DNA of 33,070 bases from Acidiferrobacteraceae bacterium. GTDB lineage: Bacteria > Pseudomonadota > Gammaproteobacteria > Arenicellales > UBA868. Every line of letters begins with the position of its first letter. The stretch's first letter is position 1. Of this stretch, positions 17,637 to 26,897 are shown one piece after another. Location of the stretch: assembly GCA_018698075.1 (NCBI GenBank), contig JABINT010000077.1, positions 1 to 33,070 on the forward strand, written 5' to 3'. A program made the translations under genes and the position numbers. The notes under the pieces are model-generated. The model saw nothing but the letters and a program-made list of their open reading frames with translations. It ran no database searches and was not told where the DNA came from.

Positions 17637-19112
17637 TCAGCGATTGGGATTTTTCCCTGGTGCGAGGGTATCGTAAATGGTTGCACCGGCTTTTGCTGGG
17701 TCGCTCGATTCGCGCCGGATTGGCATATCGGCAAGTTGGCCAACCGTGATGGGTCGTATGGGTGGCCGGATTCGGTAGTGACCGATGTCGCCCACCGACA
17801 TGTCATGCACCTGCGCCATCAACTGGCTGACGGTAGCGGCGCACTTACGGCCCATGCAAGGGCCCATGCCGCAACGGGTAAACGCCTTGGCCTGATTGGG
17901 CCCCATGCAGCCACGTGCCGCAACGCTGCGGATCTCCCCCGCGGTAACCTCTTCGCAGCGACAGACGATGGTATCGTCATCGAGAGGCAACTGAAACTGC
18001 GAAGTCGGCGGAAAGTATCGATCCAGAAAACGTCGCAAGCGGCGCTGGCGCTTCAACGCTGCGGGTTCAGGCAAAGGTTGTGTACTACCAATGCCGCTCA
18101 ATTTCCCGAGTACTTCATGGGCGACTCGCTCACCTTGCAGCATGGCCACCTCGGCACCTGCAATACCCACAGAGTCTCCCACCATGAATATGGATTCGCG
18201 GCTAGTCATACCAACGCCCCGGATGTCCGGAACCCAAGTCCCTTGGAGAGAATCAAAATGGTGCGCAATACCTGCTGACATCGACAGCCAGGTATTAGAA
18301 ATCACCCCATCATGAACCAACAGCAGTGCCGTTGCCATATCGTACGAACGTCCTGCTGACTGGTAGCTGACTGATCGCAACTTATCGTCACCTTTAGCTC
18401 TTAGGTCAGTCACGTGGGAGGTCACCTCGACCTGTCTTTTTACACCGTGCATCCAGCGGTTGCCCTGGATCACAGCACCTGGGCAAGCCAACAGCGCGTT
18501 CAACCCGAATAAGTACGTACCCCAGGATGCACTCGGCCGGGTATCTAGAATCGCCTGGGGCGTTATGCCCATACCAATCAACTGATTTGCATAAAGATAA
18601 AGCAGTGGACCGGTGCCGGCGAGCACCACGTCATTTTCAGGCAGTAAGCCGGATGATTTGAGCAGGGTCTGCGCCGCACCCACAGTCATCACCCCAGGCA
18701 AGGTCCAGCCCAAAAAGGGTGTTGGGCGCTCCATCGCGCCGGTTGCCAGGATAATATGACGCGGGTAAAGCATTTGCGCAGCGCCGTTTTCTACCAGACC
18801 CAGCGCCAGTTCAGGCTCCTGATCCGAGGTAATCTCCCATACCGAAGTGCCAGGGCGGTAATACGCTCCACTTTCTCTGAAACGTCTGGCCAACTTTATT
18901 CCAGCGCCGTAGCTGGCGCCCAGCGGGTTCAAATCTGATGGCCGCGTCGCATTGACTTTCTCTATTCCCCGGAATACCTGGCCACCAGGTGCCTGCTGCT
19001 CATCAAGCACGACCACATCAACGCCTTTGCCGGCAAGTACACAGGCCGCGGCCAGGCCAGCAGGCCCGGCTCCAACAATGGCTACCTCACAGGTGGATCT
19101 AATATCGCTCAT
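17637..19112 (-). CDS. FAD/NAD(P)-dependent oxidoreductase with C-terminal BFD-like 2Fe-2S domain (HcnB/opine-oxidase A-like)
   Basis: VAIVGAGPAGLAAACVLAGKGVDVVVLDEQ, ATGAMERPTPFLGWTLPGVMTVGAAQTLLKSSG, CRCEEVT...CGMGPCMGRKC. Confidence 0.9.
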   Translation of the reverse strand: MSDIRSTCEVAIVGAGPAGLAAACVLAGKGVDVVVLDEQQAPGGQVFRGIEKVNATRPSDLNPLGASYGAGIKLARRFRESGAYYRPGTSVWEITSDQEPELALGLVENGAAQMLYPRHIILATGAMERPTPFLGWTLPGVMTVGAAQTLLKSSGLLPENDVVLAGTGPLLYLYANQLIGMGITPQAILDTRPSASWGTYLFGLNALLACPGAVIQGNRWMHGVKRQVEVTSHVTDLRAKGDDKLRSVSYQSAGRSYDMATALLLVHDGVISNTWLSMSAGIAHHFDSLQGTWVPDIRGVGMTSRESIFMVGDSVGIAGAEVAMLQGERVAHEVLGKLSGIGSTQPLPEPAALKRQRRLRRFLDRYFPPTSQFQLPLDDDTIVCRCEEVTAGEIRSVAARGCMGPNQAKAFTRCGMGPCMGRKCAATVSQLMAQVHDMSVGDIGHYRIRPPIRPITVGQLADMPIRRESSDPAKAGATIYDTLAPGKNPNR

Positions 19113-19205
19113 CCAATACTCCGATGGGAATCACGCCAGCACTTGTGATTAAAACTGTTCATAGCTGTTGTAGCATGTCTATTTGTTGACAATGATCTAT
19201 CTTGA

Positions 19206-20330
19206 TCAGTCGATGCCAAACCGTTTCAAGACAAACGGTGCAAGTAATTCACTTCGCTCGCCGCTCAAAGCCCACTTTACGATCAAAGTTGCAACGACTG
19301 GCGCAATTGCCCAGCCATGCCCCGACCATCCAGTCGCAACGTAGCCATTGGCAATTCCCGGTACACGATCAATTATCGGAATATCATCAACGCTCATCGC
19401 CTCAAGATGGCCTGCATCGGTCGTTGCAACCTCGACGCCCTGAAGTTCAGGGAAAACTGCGATAGCCTGTGCAAGATTACCTTCGACCGCCGACGGCAGA
19501 ACACGGCCGCGTTGACTCGTAACATCCCATGCGCCGTGCCAGCCGCCGGATATCATCAAACGGTTGTCAGGCTCCGCCTTGATCGAAACCATGCGATGCG
19601 CATGCGCCAGCAGAGTGTCCACATGAACCCGGCCGAACGGTTCCGTGATCATCACCTGCAGGCAGGCGTTCCAAACCGGAAGTTGCAGATTAAACGCCGT
19701 CTTCACCAGCTCATGAGCACCACTGTTGGCAAGGACAAACAGGTTACCGCTGAAGGCAATTGATTCACCCTTTGCGGTGATCACGGCAGTCACACTATCG
19801 CCATGGGTTTCAAAATGACTGATCGCGGTATCCTCCTGGACAACGACCCCCATATTCCTTGCACGATCGGCAACAGCCCGGGTAAAACCGCCATGATCAC
19901 AAACACCATCCTTAGCACAGTAGATACCTGCTTTTATATCTTGTGAAAGCCCAGCCTGAATCTCGCCCAGTTCCCCACCCGCAACAAGACGACAATCAAT
20001 TCCCTGGCTGCGTTGCATCTGCACCCGCGCATCGGCAGAGGCAAGATCATCATCTCGTTCTAGCAGCAGGAGATGTCCAGTGCGCTGATAAAAACCCTGG
20101 CTACCCAGCTCCTCTTCGAGTAAAGGCCATCGTCGGTAAGCCTGCCGCATTAAAGGCAGCTCCCGAAGATCGCGTCCATTGGCCCGGACGCCGCGACGCC
20201 CTGGCCCACCCGACGCACCGCAGGCGACGGACCCCGCTTCCAGCACTTGAACCTGACGACCCAAGCGCGCGAGTTCCAGAGCAACCAGCATGCCGTAGGC
20301 CCCCGCACCGATCACAATATCATCTGGCAT
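19206..20330 (-). CDS. DAO-family FAD-dependent oxidoreductase (HcnC / amino-acid dehydrogenase beta-like), copy 2
   Basis: DIVIGAGAYGMLVALELARLGRQVQVLEAG; VDDIPIIDRVPGIANGYVATGWSGHGWAIAP; ATG at 20330. Confidence 0.9.
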   Translation of the reverse strand: MPDDIVIGAGAYGMLVALELARLGRQVQVLEAGSVACGASGGPGRRGVRANGRDLRELPLMRQAYRRWPLLEEELGSQGFYQRTGHLLLLERDDDLASADARVQMQRSQGIDCRLVAGGELGEIQAGLSQDIKAGIYCAKDGVCDHGGFTRAVADRARNMGVVVQEDTAISHFETHGDSVTAVITAKGESIAFSGNLFVLANSGAHELVKTAFNLQLPVWNACLQVMITEPFGRVHVDTLLAHAHRMVSIKAEPDNRLMISGGWHGAWDVTSQRGRVLPSAVEGNLAQAIAVFPELQGVEVATTDAGHLEAMSVDDIPIIDRVPGIANGYVATGWSGHGWAIAPVVATLIVKWALSGERSELLAPFVLKRFGID

Positions 20331-20342
20331 GCTCACCTCCCT

Positions 20343-20636
20343 TCAGCCGGACTCGGCATGGGTGTTCGGCATCATACGTACCTGCATCCCTTCAGCCACT
20401 TCAATCAGGCACGCTTGTACAGCGCCCTGCCCTTCAATCTCGACCAGACATTCGTAACAGTTGCCGATCATGCAAAAAGGCGCTCGCGCCGAACCGCTCA
20501 CCGGCGAGCGCCTGAGTTGAGATATACCGGCTGCCAACAGAGCGCCGGCAACGCTGTCCCCCCGGTTGGCGAGCACCTCACGGTCCTCGAACCAAAAGCT
20601 CACCGGGTCAGCGATGTTATGGCGACGATGAAACAT
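20343..20636 (-). CDS. Small 2Fe-2S-binding protein (HcnA-like gamma subunit)
   Basis: CMIGNCYECLVEIEGQGAVQACLIEVAEGM; about 97 aa; ATG at 20636. Confidence 0.88.
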   Translation of the reverse strand: MFHRRHNIADPVSFWFEDREVLANRGDSVAGALLAAGISQLRRSPVSGSARAPFCMIGNCYECLVEIEGQGAVQACLIEVAEGMQVRMMPNTHAESG

Positions 20637-21738
20637 CAAAACGCTCTAAACCAAAGCATTGATAAGCAGCCGGTATCTCGCCATCGAGCACCCACTGGGG
20701 GACTTCGTGTGCATGTACCGCCGCCAGGGTAACGCCGCTATGACAGGAAAAAGAAAACGCACCGGGAAACTCCGAGGACTGCGTATAAACAGGAAAGCCA
20801 TCGGGCGTCATGATCCGTAACGCGGCCCAAGTGCGCTGGATGCGCAGATCCCGCAAGTAAGGAAACGCGCGAGTGCATTGGCGGGCAATGTCCTGAAGCG
20901 TTGATGTTTGGGTATCCAAATCAAAGCCTGCATCCCGCGCTGACGGGCCCAACATGAAATTGCCCTCGTCAGTTTGACGGACATAGTTCGTTGGATAGCC
21001 CAAAATATCTGGACTTCTTTCGGTCACGATGATCTGCCCCTGTACCGGAAGTACAGGCACCGAGAGCCGCAGCTGCGCTCCCAGATCACTCGAGCCATGT
21101 CCCGCGGCAATCACCAACCTTTCGCAGCCAACGACAAGCCTCGCGCCACTGAAAAGCTCGAAGCCTCCTGAGTCGAGTGGGCGAATACGGTCGATGTGCG
21201 ATCGCGGCAGATAGGTTCCGCCATTAAGATCAAAACCCTCCTGAAGCGCGCGCAACAACCGCAAGGGATTGACGTGACCATCGTGCGGGCAATAGGTAGC
21301 GCCTGGCACCTCGGGCCCGATTCCGGGCAGCGACTCAGCGAGTGTCGGGTTCTCGACCACCTCGTAGTCATACCCCTCATCGCCTGCGTCCTCGCGTAAC
21401 TGCGCCAGGACGTTGAGGTTTGCACGAAACTCTCCCTCATCTATCGCAATATAGAAGCCACCTGGCCGGTGATAATCTACACAGGTGCCGGTTGTCTCAG
21501 CCAGTTCGTCACTGAATGCAAGCCACTCATCAGCAGATTTGCGCGACCAACGTGCATATTCCGGCATACCTTGGCCTTTCCCTTGAACCCACACCAGGCC
21601 AAAGTTTCCCCGCGCAGTACGGATGGCATTATCACCCTCATCGATCAGCCCAACACTGTCACTGAGTTTGCTCAGCCCATAAGCAAACGCCGAACCCAGC
21701 AGTCCGCCTCCGATCACTGCGATATCAAGTGGCTTCAC
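20617..21738 (-). CDS. DAO-family FAD-dependent oxidoreductase, copy 1
   Basis: DIAVIGGGLLGSAFAYGLSKLSDSVGLIDEG; RIMTPDGFPVYTQSSEFPGAFSFSCHSGVTLAAVHA; GTG start. Confidence 0.9.
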   Translation of the reverse strand: MKPLDIAVIGGGLLGSAFAYGLSKLSDSVGLIDEGDNAIRTARGNFGLVWVQGKGQGMPEYARWSRKSADEWLAFSDELAETTGTCVDYHRPGGFYIAIDEGEFRANLNVLAQLREDAGDEGYDYEVVENPTLAESLPGIGPEVPGATYCPHDGHVNPLRLLRALQEGFDLNGGTYLPRSHIDRIRPLDSGGFELFSGARLVVGCERLVIAAGHGSSDLGAQLRLSVPVLPVQGQIIVTERSPDILGYPTNYVRQTDEGNFMLGPSARDAGFDLDTQTSTLQDIARQCTRAFPYLRDLRIQRTWAALRIMTPDGFPVYTQSSEFPGAFSFSCHSGVTLAAVHAHEVPQWVLDGEIPAAYQCFGLERFDVSSSP

Positions 21739-22729
21739 TGTTAATCTGCTCTAGACGATGGCAGGCAGCCTGGTGCGCTAATGGGGAGTTTGTATCAAGT
21801 TTAATAAAGACCTCGGAGCACGATTGATCCGCATGAGGGCAACGCGAAGCAAACCGACAACCCGGGGGTGGATCAACAGGTCGGGAAATCTCCCCGACAA
21901 TTTTTGGTGGCGAGCGTTTGACCCGAGGATCGGGCACTGGTACTGCGCTGATCAGTGCCCGCGTATAGGGATGCTTAGGATTCTTGATCACGTCGTGGAC
22001 TGAACCCACCTCTACGGCCTGACCCAAATACATAATGAGCAGTCGATCGGCAATGTTTGCCAGAATAGACAGGTCGTGGGAAACATAGATACAGGCAAAG
22101 TTGCGTTGGCGGGAAAGCTCTTTCAAAAGATCAAGAATCCCGGCACGAATGGACACATCGAGCATGGACAGAGGTTCATCAGCGACCACCAGTTCCGGCT
22201 TCATAACCAACGCACTCGCGATCCCAACACGTTGTCGTTCGCCTCCACTTAGTTCATGCGGGTATCGATCCCAGTATTTCCCCGCTGGTAACCCGACACC
22301 GGCGAGCATGGCGGCTACTTGCTCTTCGATCTCTCTTTCGCCCCAAAGTCGCAGAGCCCGCGGCCCTTCCGAAACAATATCCGACACCCGAAAACGGGGG
22401 TTAAGCGATTCATAGGGATCCTGGAAAATCATCTGAACCCGCCGCCGGTGGTCGTTAAGCTCGGAGCTGGTCATCTCGCCAACGTTGCGATCGCGGTACA
22501 GCACCTCACCGGAACTTGGGGGAAGTAGCCCAGCGACCATAGAACAGGTTGTCGATTTACCACACCCTGATTCCCCGGCAATCCCCAGAATCTCGTCTTT
22601 CGCGACACTAAGATTGATTGCCTCAACCGCTTTAATGACACGGGTCTTTCCTCCACGTAAAACCCGCTCAACCACGCCCGGCCGCAGTTCGAAGTGTCGA
22701 CTAACGTTGTTCAGTTCTAGCAGTGCCAT
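21725..22729 (-). CDS. Oligopeptide/dipeptide ABC transporter ATP-binding protein (OppF/DppF-like)
   Basis: GESGCGKST, LSGGERQRVGIA, ELVVADEPLSMLD, YVSHDLSIL; C-terminal GCRFASRCPHADQSC. Confidence 0.95.
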   Translation of the reverse strand: MALLELNNVSRHFELRPGVVERVLRGGKTRVIKAVEAINLSVAKDEILGIAGESGCGKSTTCSMVAGLLPPSSGEVLYRDRNVGEMTSSELNDHRRRVQMIFQDPYESLNPRFRVSDIVSEGPRALRLWGEREIEEQVAAMLAGVGLPAGKYWDRYPHELSGGERQRVGIASALVMKPELVVADEPLSMLDVSIRAGILDLLKELSRQRNFACIYVSHDLSILANIADRLLIMYLGQAVEVGSVHDVIKNPKHPYTRALISAVPVPDPRVKRSPPKIVGEISRPVDPPPGCRFASRCPHADQSCSEVFIKLDTNSPLAHQAACHRLEQINSEAT

Positions 22730-23733
22730 GTTGATTTCTTGCTAGCTTTTTCCCGCAACTCGGTGACGTCCGTATGGCGGTGACAACTCACCTGATGCAT
22801 TTCCCCCACGCTGTGCGATTGCGGAAGAATCTGTGCGCAGGTGGCATCACTGAAAGGACAACGGGGCTCGAACAAACAGCCCGACTCCTCACCGATCAGC
22901 GCTGGTGGTGTTCCAGGGATCGATATCAATTCATTGTCCATAACACTGATCGACGGAAATGCGTTCTTAAGTCCCAGGGTGTAGGGGTGAAAGGGTGACT
23001 CGAATAGATCTATTGCAGTCGCGGATTCCACAATCTTCCCACCGTACATGATCGAAATCCGATCACTCATTTCGGCGATTACCGCAATATCATGGGTAAT
23101 CAGAATTATGGAGCTCGAAACCTCCGCTCGAATCTCGCGAACACGGCGCAGAATCTGCTCCTGCACGAGCACATCAAGCCCTGTTGTCGGTTCATCCATG
23201 ATGATCAATCCCGGATCCAGCGCCAGTGACATTGCGATCATCGCTCGTTGACGCATTCCACCGGAGAATTCATGCGGGTAACTTCTCATCAGTTCAGGCT
23301 GAAGGCCAACAACGTCAAACAGAAATTCGACCCTTTCTCGGGCTTCGGAACGACTCACAGACCGATGAGCACGAATGGCTTCAATCACCTGGTCCCCTAC
23401 CCGGTATACCGGATTAAGCGAATTCATAGCACTTTGCGGCACCAGCGATATGCGCTTCCACAAAATTGCATCCCGAAACTTGTCGTCTGAGAAGCTATTG
23501 ACATCCTCTCCTTCGTAGGTGATAGAGGTGGCAGTGCTAACCCCGTTGTTTGAAAGCAACCGCAGCAACGCCCGTATCAGTGTCGATTTACCGCAACCCG
23601 ATTCTCCCGCGATACCGAATACTTCGTTCCTGCGAACATCAAAAGAAACGTCGCTGACCGCATTAACCACACCTTGGGATGTCGAATAACCAACACTCAA
23701 GTTCGCTACCGATAACAAATTTGTATCAGTCAT
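22717..23733 (-). CDS. Oligopeptide/dipeptide ABC transporter ATP-binding protein (OppD/DppD-like)
   Basis: GESGCGKST, FSGGMRQRAMIAMSL, LIIMDEPTTGLDV, ITHDIAVIAEMSD; C-terminal GCLFEPRCPFSDATC. Confidence 0.95.
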   Translation of the reverse strand: MTDTNLLSVANLSVGYSTSQGVVNAVSDVSFDVRRNEVFGIAGESGCGKSTLIRALLRLLSNNGVSTATSITYEGEDVNSFSDDKFRDAILWKRISLVPQSAMNSLNPVYRVGDQVIEAIRAHRSVSRSEARERVEFLFDVVGLQPELMRSYPHEFSGGMRQRAMIAMSLALDPGLIIMDEPTTGLDVLVQEQILRRVREIRAEVSSSIILITHDIAVIAEMSDRISIMYGGKIVESATAIDLFESPFHPYTLGLKNAFPSISVMDNELISIPGTPPALIGEESGCLFEPRCPFSDATCAQILPQSHSVGEMHQVSCHRHTDVTELREKASKKSTWHC

Positions 23734-24638
23734 CTCTTACGTAGCCTCGGGTTGGCGACTTCTTCATACGCTCGACTGACAAAAACAAGAGAAGTAACCA
23801 GCGTTATGATGCACAAGGACGGCGCAGCGAACCACCACCAGGCAACGCGGGTCTTGCCTGACAACCACAATTCGTAAAGCATACCGCCCCAACTGATCGT
23901 AGTCCCATCGCCAAACCCAAGGAAACTGGCGCTGGCCTCGGTAATAATCGACCAGGCGATATTAAAGGCGGCATAAAGCAGCAACAGTGGCAGGACATTA
24001 GGCAGGATATGTCGGTAAATGATCCTGAGGTTGCTGCAACCCCTCGCCTTTGCCGCAGTAATAAACTGCCTCTGTTTAATCGCTATTGTCTGCGCCCGAA
24101 TCACCCGGGCAGAAGTTCGCCAAATAATCAACACAATTGCCAAGATGACAAATTCAAGTTTTCTGCCAAAGAGCGCGATGAGGATAATAATGAAAGGCAG
24201 AAAAGGCATCCCATAGAGCACATCCGTCAACCGCATCAAAATCTCATCGATCTTGCCGCCATAGTAGCCGGCAACAAGGCCGATATTGGCGCCGATAACG
24301 ATAGAGATAAAACCTGACACCGCGCCAATAATGAGCGTTGTTCGCGTAGCCAGAATCAGCTGTGAAAAAAGGTCATAGCCAAGATGGGTCGTACCCACGG
24401 GGAACTCCAGGGAAGGCGGCCTCAGAGAGGCTATGCTGCCTTCGCTGTCGTACTGCATTGCCCAAGGCTCATGGGGCGCAAGCCAGGGCGCAAAAATCGC
24501 GACAATCGTAAAAACGCTAACCACCCAGAAACCGATTCGACTCAGTGGGTTGGCATGGATAATTCGATAATGCTCGCCCACAGTGCGGGTGATGCGGGCT
24601 AGCAAACCTCGCTCAAATCCTTCAGGCATGACACTCAT
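23730..24638 (-). CDS. Dipeptide/oligopeptide ABC permease (OppC/DppC-like)
   Basis: GTTHLGYDLFSQLILATRTTLIIGAVSGFISIVIGANIGLVAGYYGG; EAA loop FITAAKARGCSNLRIIYRHILPNVLP. Confidence 0.95.
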   Translation of the reverse strand: MSVMPEGFERGLLARITRTVGEHYRIIHANPLSRIGFWVVSVFTIVAIFAPWLAPHEPWAMQYDSEGSIASLRPPSLEFPVGTTHLGYDLFSQLILATRTTLIIGAVSGFISIVIGANIGLVAGYYGGKIDEILMRLTDVLYGMPFLPFIIILIALFGRKLEFVILAIVLIIWRTSARVIRAQTIAIKQRQFITAAKARGCSNLRIIYRHILPNVLPLLLLYAAFNIAWSIITEASASFLGFGDGTTISWGGMLYELWLSGKTRVAWWWFAAPSLCIITLVTSLVFVSRAYEEVANPRLRKR

Positions 24639-25755
24639 CCTTAAGGTAGGTCCTGATCTTGTTTTCGCTCACTTCTATGCCAAGACCCATGCCGCTGGGC
24701 AGTTGCGCCGTGCCGCGGGAAACAAAATCGGAAAAATTGCTGATGTCATCTGACATCCGTAGCGTTGACATATAGGCGTGCCCACAATCTACAAGAGAGT
24801 CCAGGACGCAACCCAGGTGCAACGAGGCGCTTTGGGTGATACCCAACTCAAGCATGCTGTTCATCAGTATTGAAATGCCATGAGTTTTCGCCGTCTTTGC
24901 GATTTCCAGGCCTGCGCGCAGGCCGCCATTTTTCGATACCTTGATACTGAAAATATCCGCAATCCCCTTGGCCGCAATCGTGGATGCGTCATCAAGTGAC
25001 TGTAGGCCCTCATCTACTGACAGGGGTAACTGGCATGCCTCGTGTAATTTTGCCAGGCCGCCATGGTCAGCCGCCGCAAGTGGCTGCTCGATCAACACAA
25101 GCGGTACATCCCTGATGCGATCAGCGAATTCAAGTGCCTCATCCAACTGCCACCCCTGATTCGCGTCAACCATTAACCCAACCTCTGGCGAAAGGGCAGC
25201 AGCGACTTTGCTGAGTCTCTCGACGTCCTCATCAATGCTACGACTGCCCATTTTCAGCATGAACGTGCGAAAACCTTCTGCAAGCTTTGCCTGAATCACC
25301 TGCAGATCGGCGTCTGCTGTACCGCTGGATGTAGGCCACAACGAATCCACTTCGTCCCGTCGCTTGTCTCCAAGCAGAGCCCAGACCGGTTGCCGGTGAA
25401 GTTTGCCCAAGGCATCGTAGGCTGCTATGTCCAGCGCTGCGCCCCAGGAGCCCGAACGCTGTAGTCCCTGTCCGGATTCGACCCAATCATCAACTCGAGT
25501 GCCAATAATTTCCGCTAACAAATCTGTATTGATCGACGCCATGATCATCTCGCCGGTGTCGCCGGTAAAATCAAACCCACCCGGATCACCCTCACCCCAA
25601 CCCTGCGCTCCTCCTGCCGTTGTCATGCGAACAATTACCGTGTCTGCGTGTGTACGAGTTCCATACACTTTTGACAGATGATATGGCTCGGCTAAGGGTA
25701 TTGCTACACGATAAACATCGAGGTTCACAATCGTCTCTGGTGCGGTTGTAGCCAA
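24622..25755 (-). CDS. Mandelate racemase / muconate lactonizing enzyme family (enolase superfamily) protein
   Basis: FMLKMGS (catalytic-Lys region), VDANQG, IEQPL, SVDEGL, FSIKVSKNGG, SMLELGITQSASLHLG; TTG start assumed. Confidence 0.92.
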   Translation of the reverse strand: MATTAPETIVNLDVYRVAIPLAEPYHLSKVYGTRTHADTVIVRMTTAGGAQGWGEGDPGGFDFTGDTGEMIMASINTDLLAEIIGTRVDDWVESGQGLQRSGSWGAALDIAAYDALGKLHRQPVWALLGDKRRDEVDSLWPTSSGTADADLQVIQAKLAEGFRTFMLKMGSRSIDEDVERLSKVAAALSPEVGLMVDANQGWQLDEALEFADRIRDVPLVLIEQPLAAADHGGLAKLHEACQLPLSVDEGLQSLDDASTIAAKGIADIFSIKVSKNGGLRAGLEIAKTAKTHGISILMNSMLELGITQSASLHLGCVLDSLVDCGHAYMSTLRMSDDISNFSDFVSRGTAQLPSGMGLGIEVSENKIRTYLKDECHA

Positions 25756-25769
25756 AACGCTAACTCTTT

Positions 25770-26756
25770 TTAATTCAGGCCTGATGCCGAGATCTTTATC
25801 CGTGGATCAAGGTAGCAGTACCAGACATCGGTTAGAAAATTCAGGCTGATAACCAGGATAGCGAGCATCAGAAAAGTGCCCTGTGCTACCGGGTAATCGT
25901 GGGAGGCCGCCGATTCAACCATCAACTGGCCCATCCCTGGCCAGGAAAAAAGAGCCTCCACTACGACTTGGCCGCCGATCGCAAAGCCAACCATGATCGA
26001 AGCCAGGGTCACAACGGCGAGCAAGGCATTACGGGCAGCATGCTTGATCATCACTACCCGTGGTTTTAACCCTTTGGCTTTGGCGAGCTCAATAAAGTCA
26101 CTGCCCAGCACCTCCAGCATGCTGTCCCGCATGATCAGCATTGGAGTCGTTATGTAGTACAGGCCGACAGTAATCGTAGGCAATACGATCCGATGCCAGA
26201 ATTCGGGCATAAACAGTAATTCCAGCACGCCATCGGGTCGCTGCCCAGGCGGGTACATGCCTCCGGTCGGAAACAACCCTAGTCGATAACTCAGCACCAT
26301 CAACAGTAAAAGTCCGGTGACAAAAGGAGGGGCCGCCTGGAAAATCAGACCGGTAACGGTTCCAATGATGTCTATTGGTCCATTGCGCTTCCATGCCATA
26401 ACCATGCCGATACCGACTCCCAGCATCAATGTCATACACATTCCTGCCGCCATCAGCAGCACCGTGTTCCAGAAGCGGTATTCAAGAATATCTATCACCC
26501 GCCGCGCTGAAACGAACGAGCGTCCCCACTCGAGTGAAACCAAGTTTTTCAGGTAAATGAAATACTGCTGCAATAAAGGTTTATCCAGCCCAAAGGCAGC
26601 CTTCATTCGCTCCTGAACGGCTTCATCCATTGCCGGGCTTATCACCTGCAATGTCGCTTCGCCAGGTAGAAGTCGAAAAATGACAAACAGTATTGATGCA
26701 ACTGCAAAAATTGTTATCAGCATATACAACAATCTGCGCAGAACGTATTCAAGCAT
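25770..26756 (-). CDS. Dipeptide/oligopeptide ABC permease (OppB/DppB-like)
   Basis: MLEYVLRRLLYMLITIFAVASILFVIFRLLPG N-terminus; DFIELAKAKGLKPRVVMIKHAARNALL EAA loop. Confidence 0.95.
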   Translation of the reverse strand: MLEYVLRRLLYMLITIFAVASILFVIFRLLPGEATLQVISPAMDEAVQERMKAAFGLDKPLLQQYFIYLKNLVSLEWGRSFVSARRVIDILEYRFWNTVLLMAAGMCMTLMLGVGIGMVMAWKRNGPIDIIGTVTGLIFQAAPPFVTGLLLLMVLSYRLGLFPTGGMYPPGQRPDGVLELLFMPEFWHRIVLPTITVGLYYITTPMLIMRDSMLEVLGSDFIELAKAKGLKPRVVMIKHAARNALLAVVTLASIMVGFAIGGQVVVEALFSWPGMGQLMVESAASHDYPVAQGTFLMLAILVISLNFLTDVWYCYLDPRIKISASGLN

Positions 26757-26800
26757 GGGGAAAATGTTCCAGTTGCTGGAAATTCAGATAGACAGCCTTC

Positions 26801-26882
26801 GCAGGCATGCCGTCGATGCCTGCCCTAACAGATCATGGTGTCCGAGGCCAACTGGGTGCGCCGCCTCACCAGCCGGCGCACC
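26801..26882. other. Two perfect stem-loops in the binding-protein/OppB intergenic region
   Basis: GCAGGCAT/ATGCCTGC (26801-26808 / 26816-26823) and GGTGCGCCG/CGGCGCACC (26855-26863 / 26874-26882); no U-tract in the minus-strand sense. Confidence 0.75.
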
Positions 26883-26897
26883 GTTCTTTCAGCGGAG

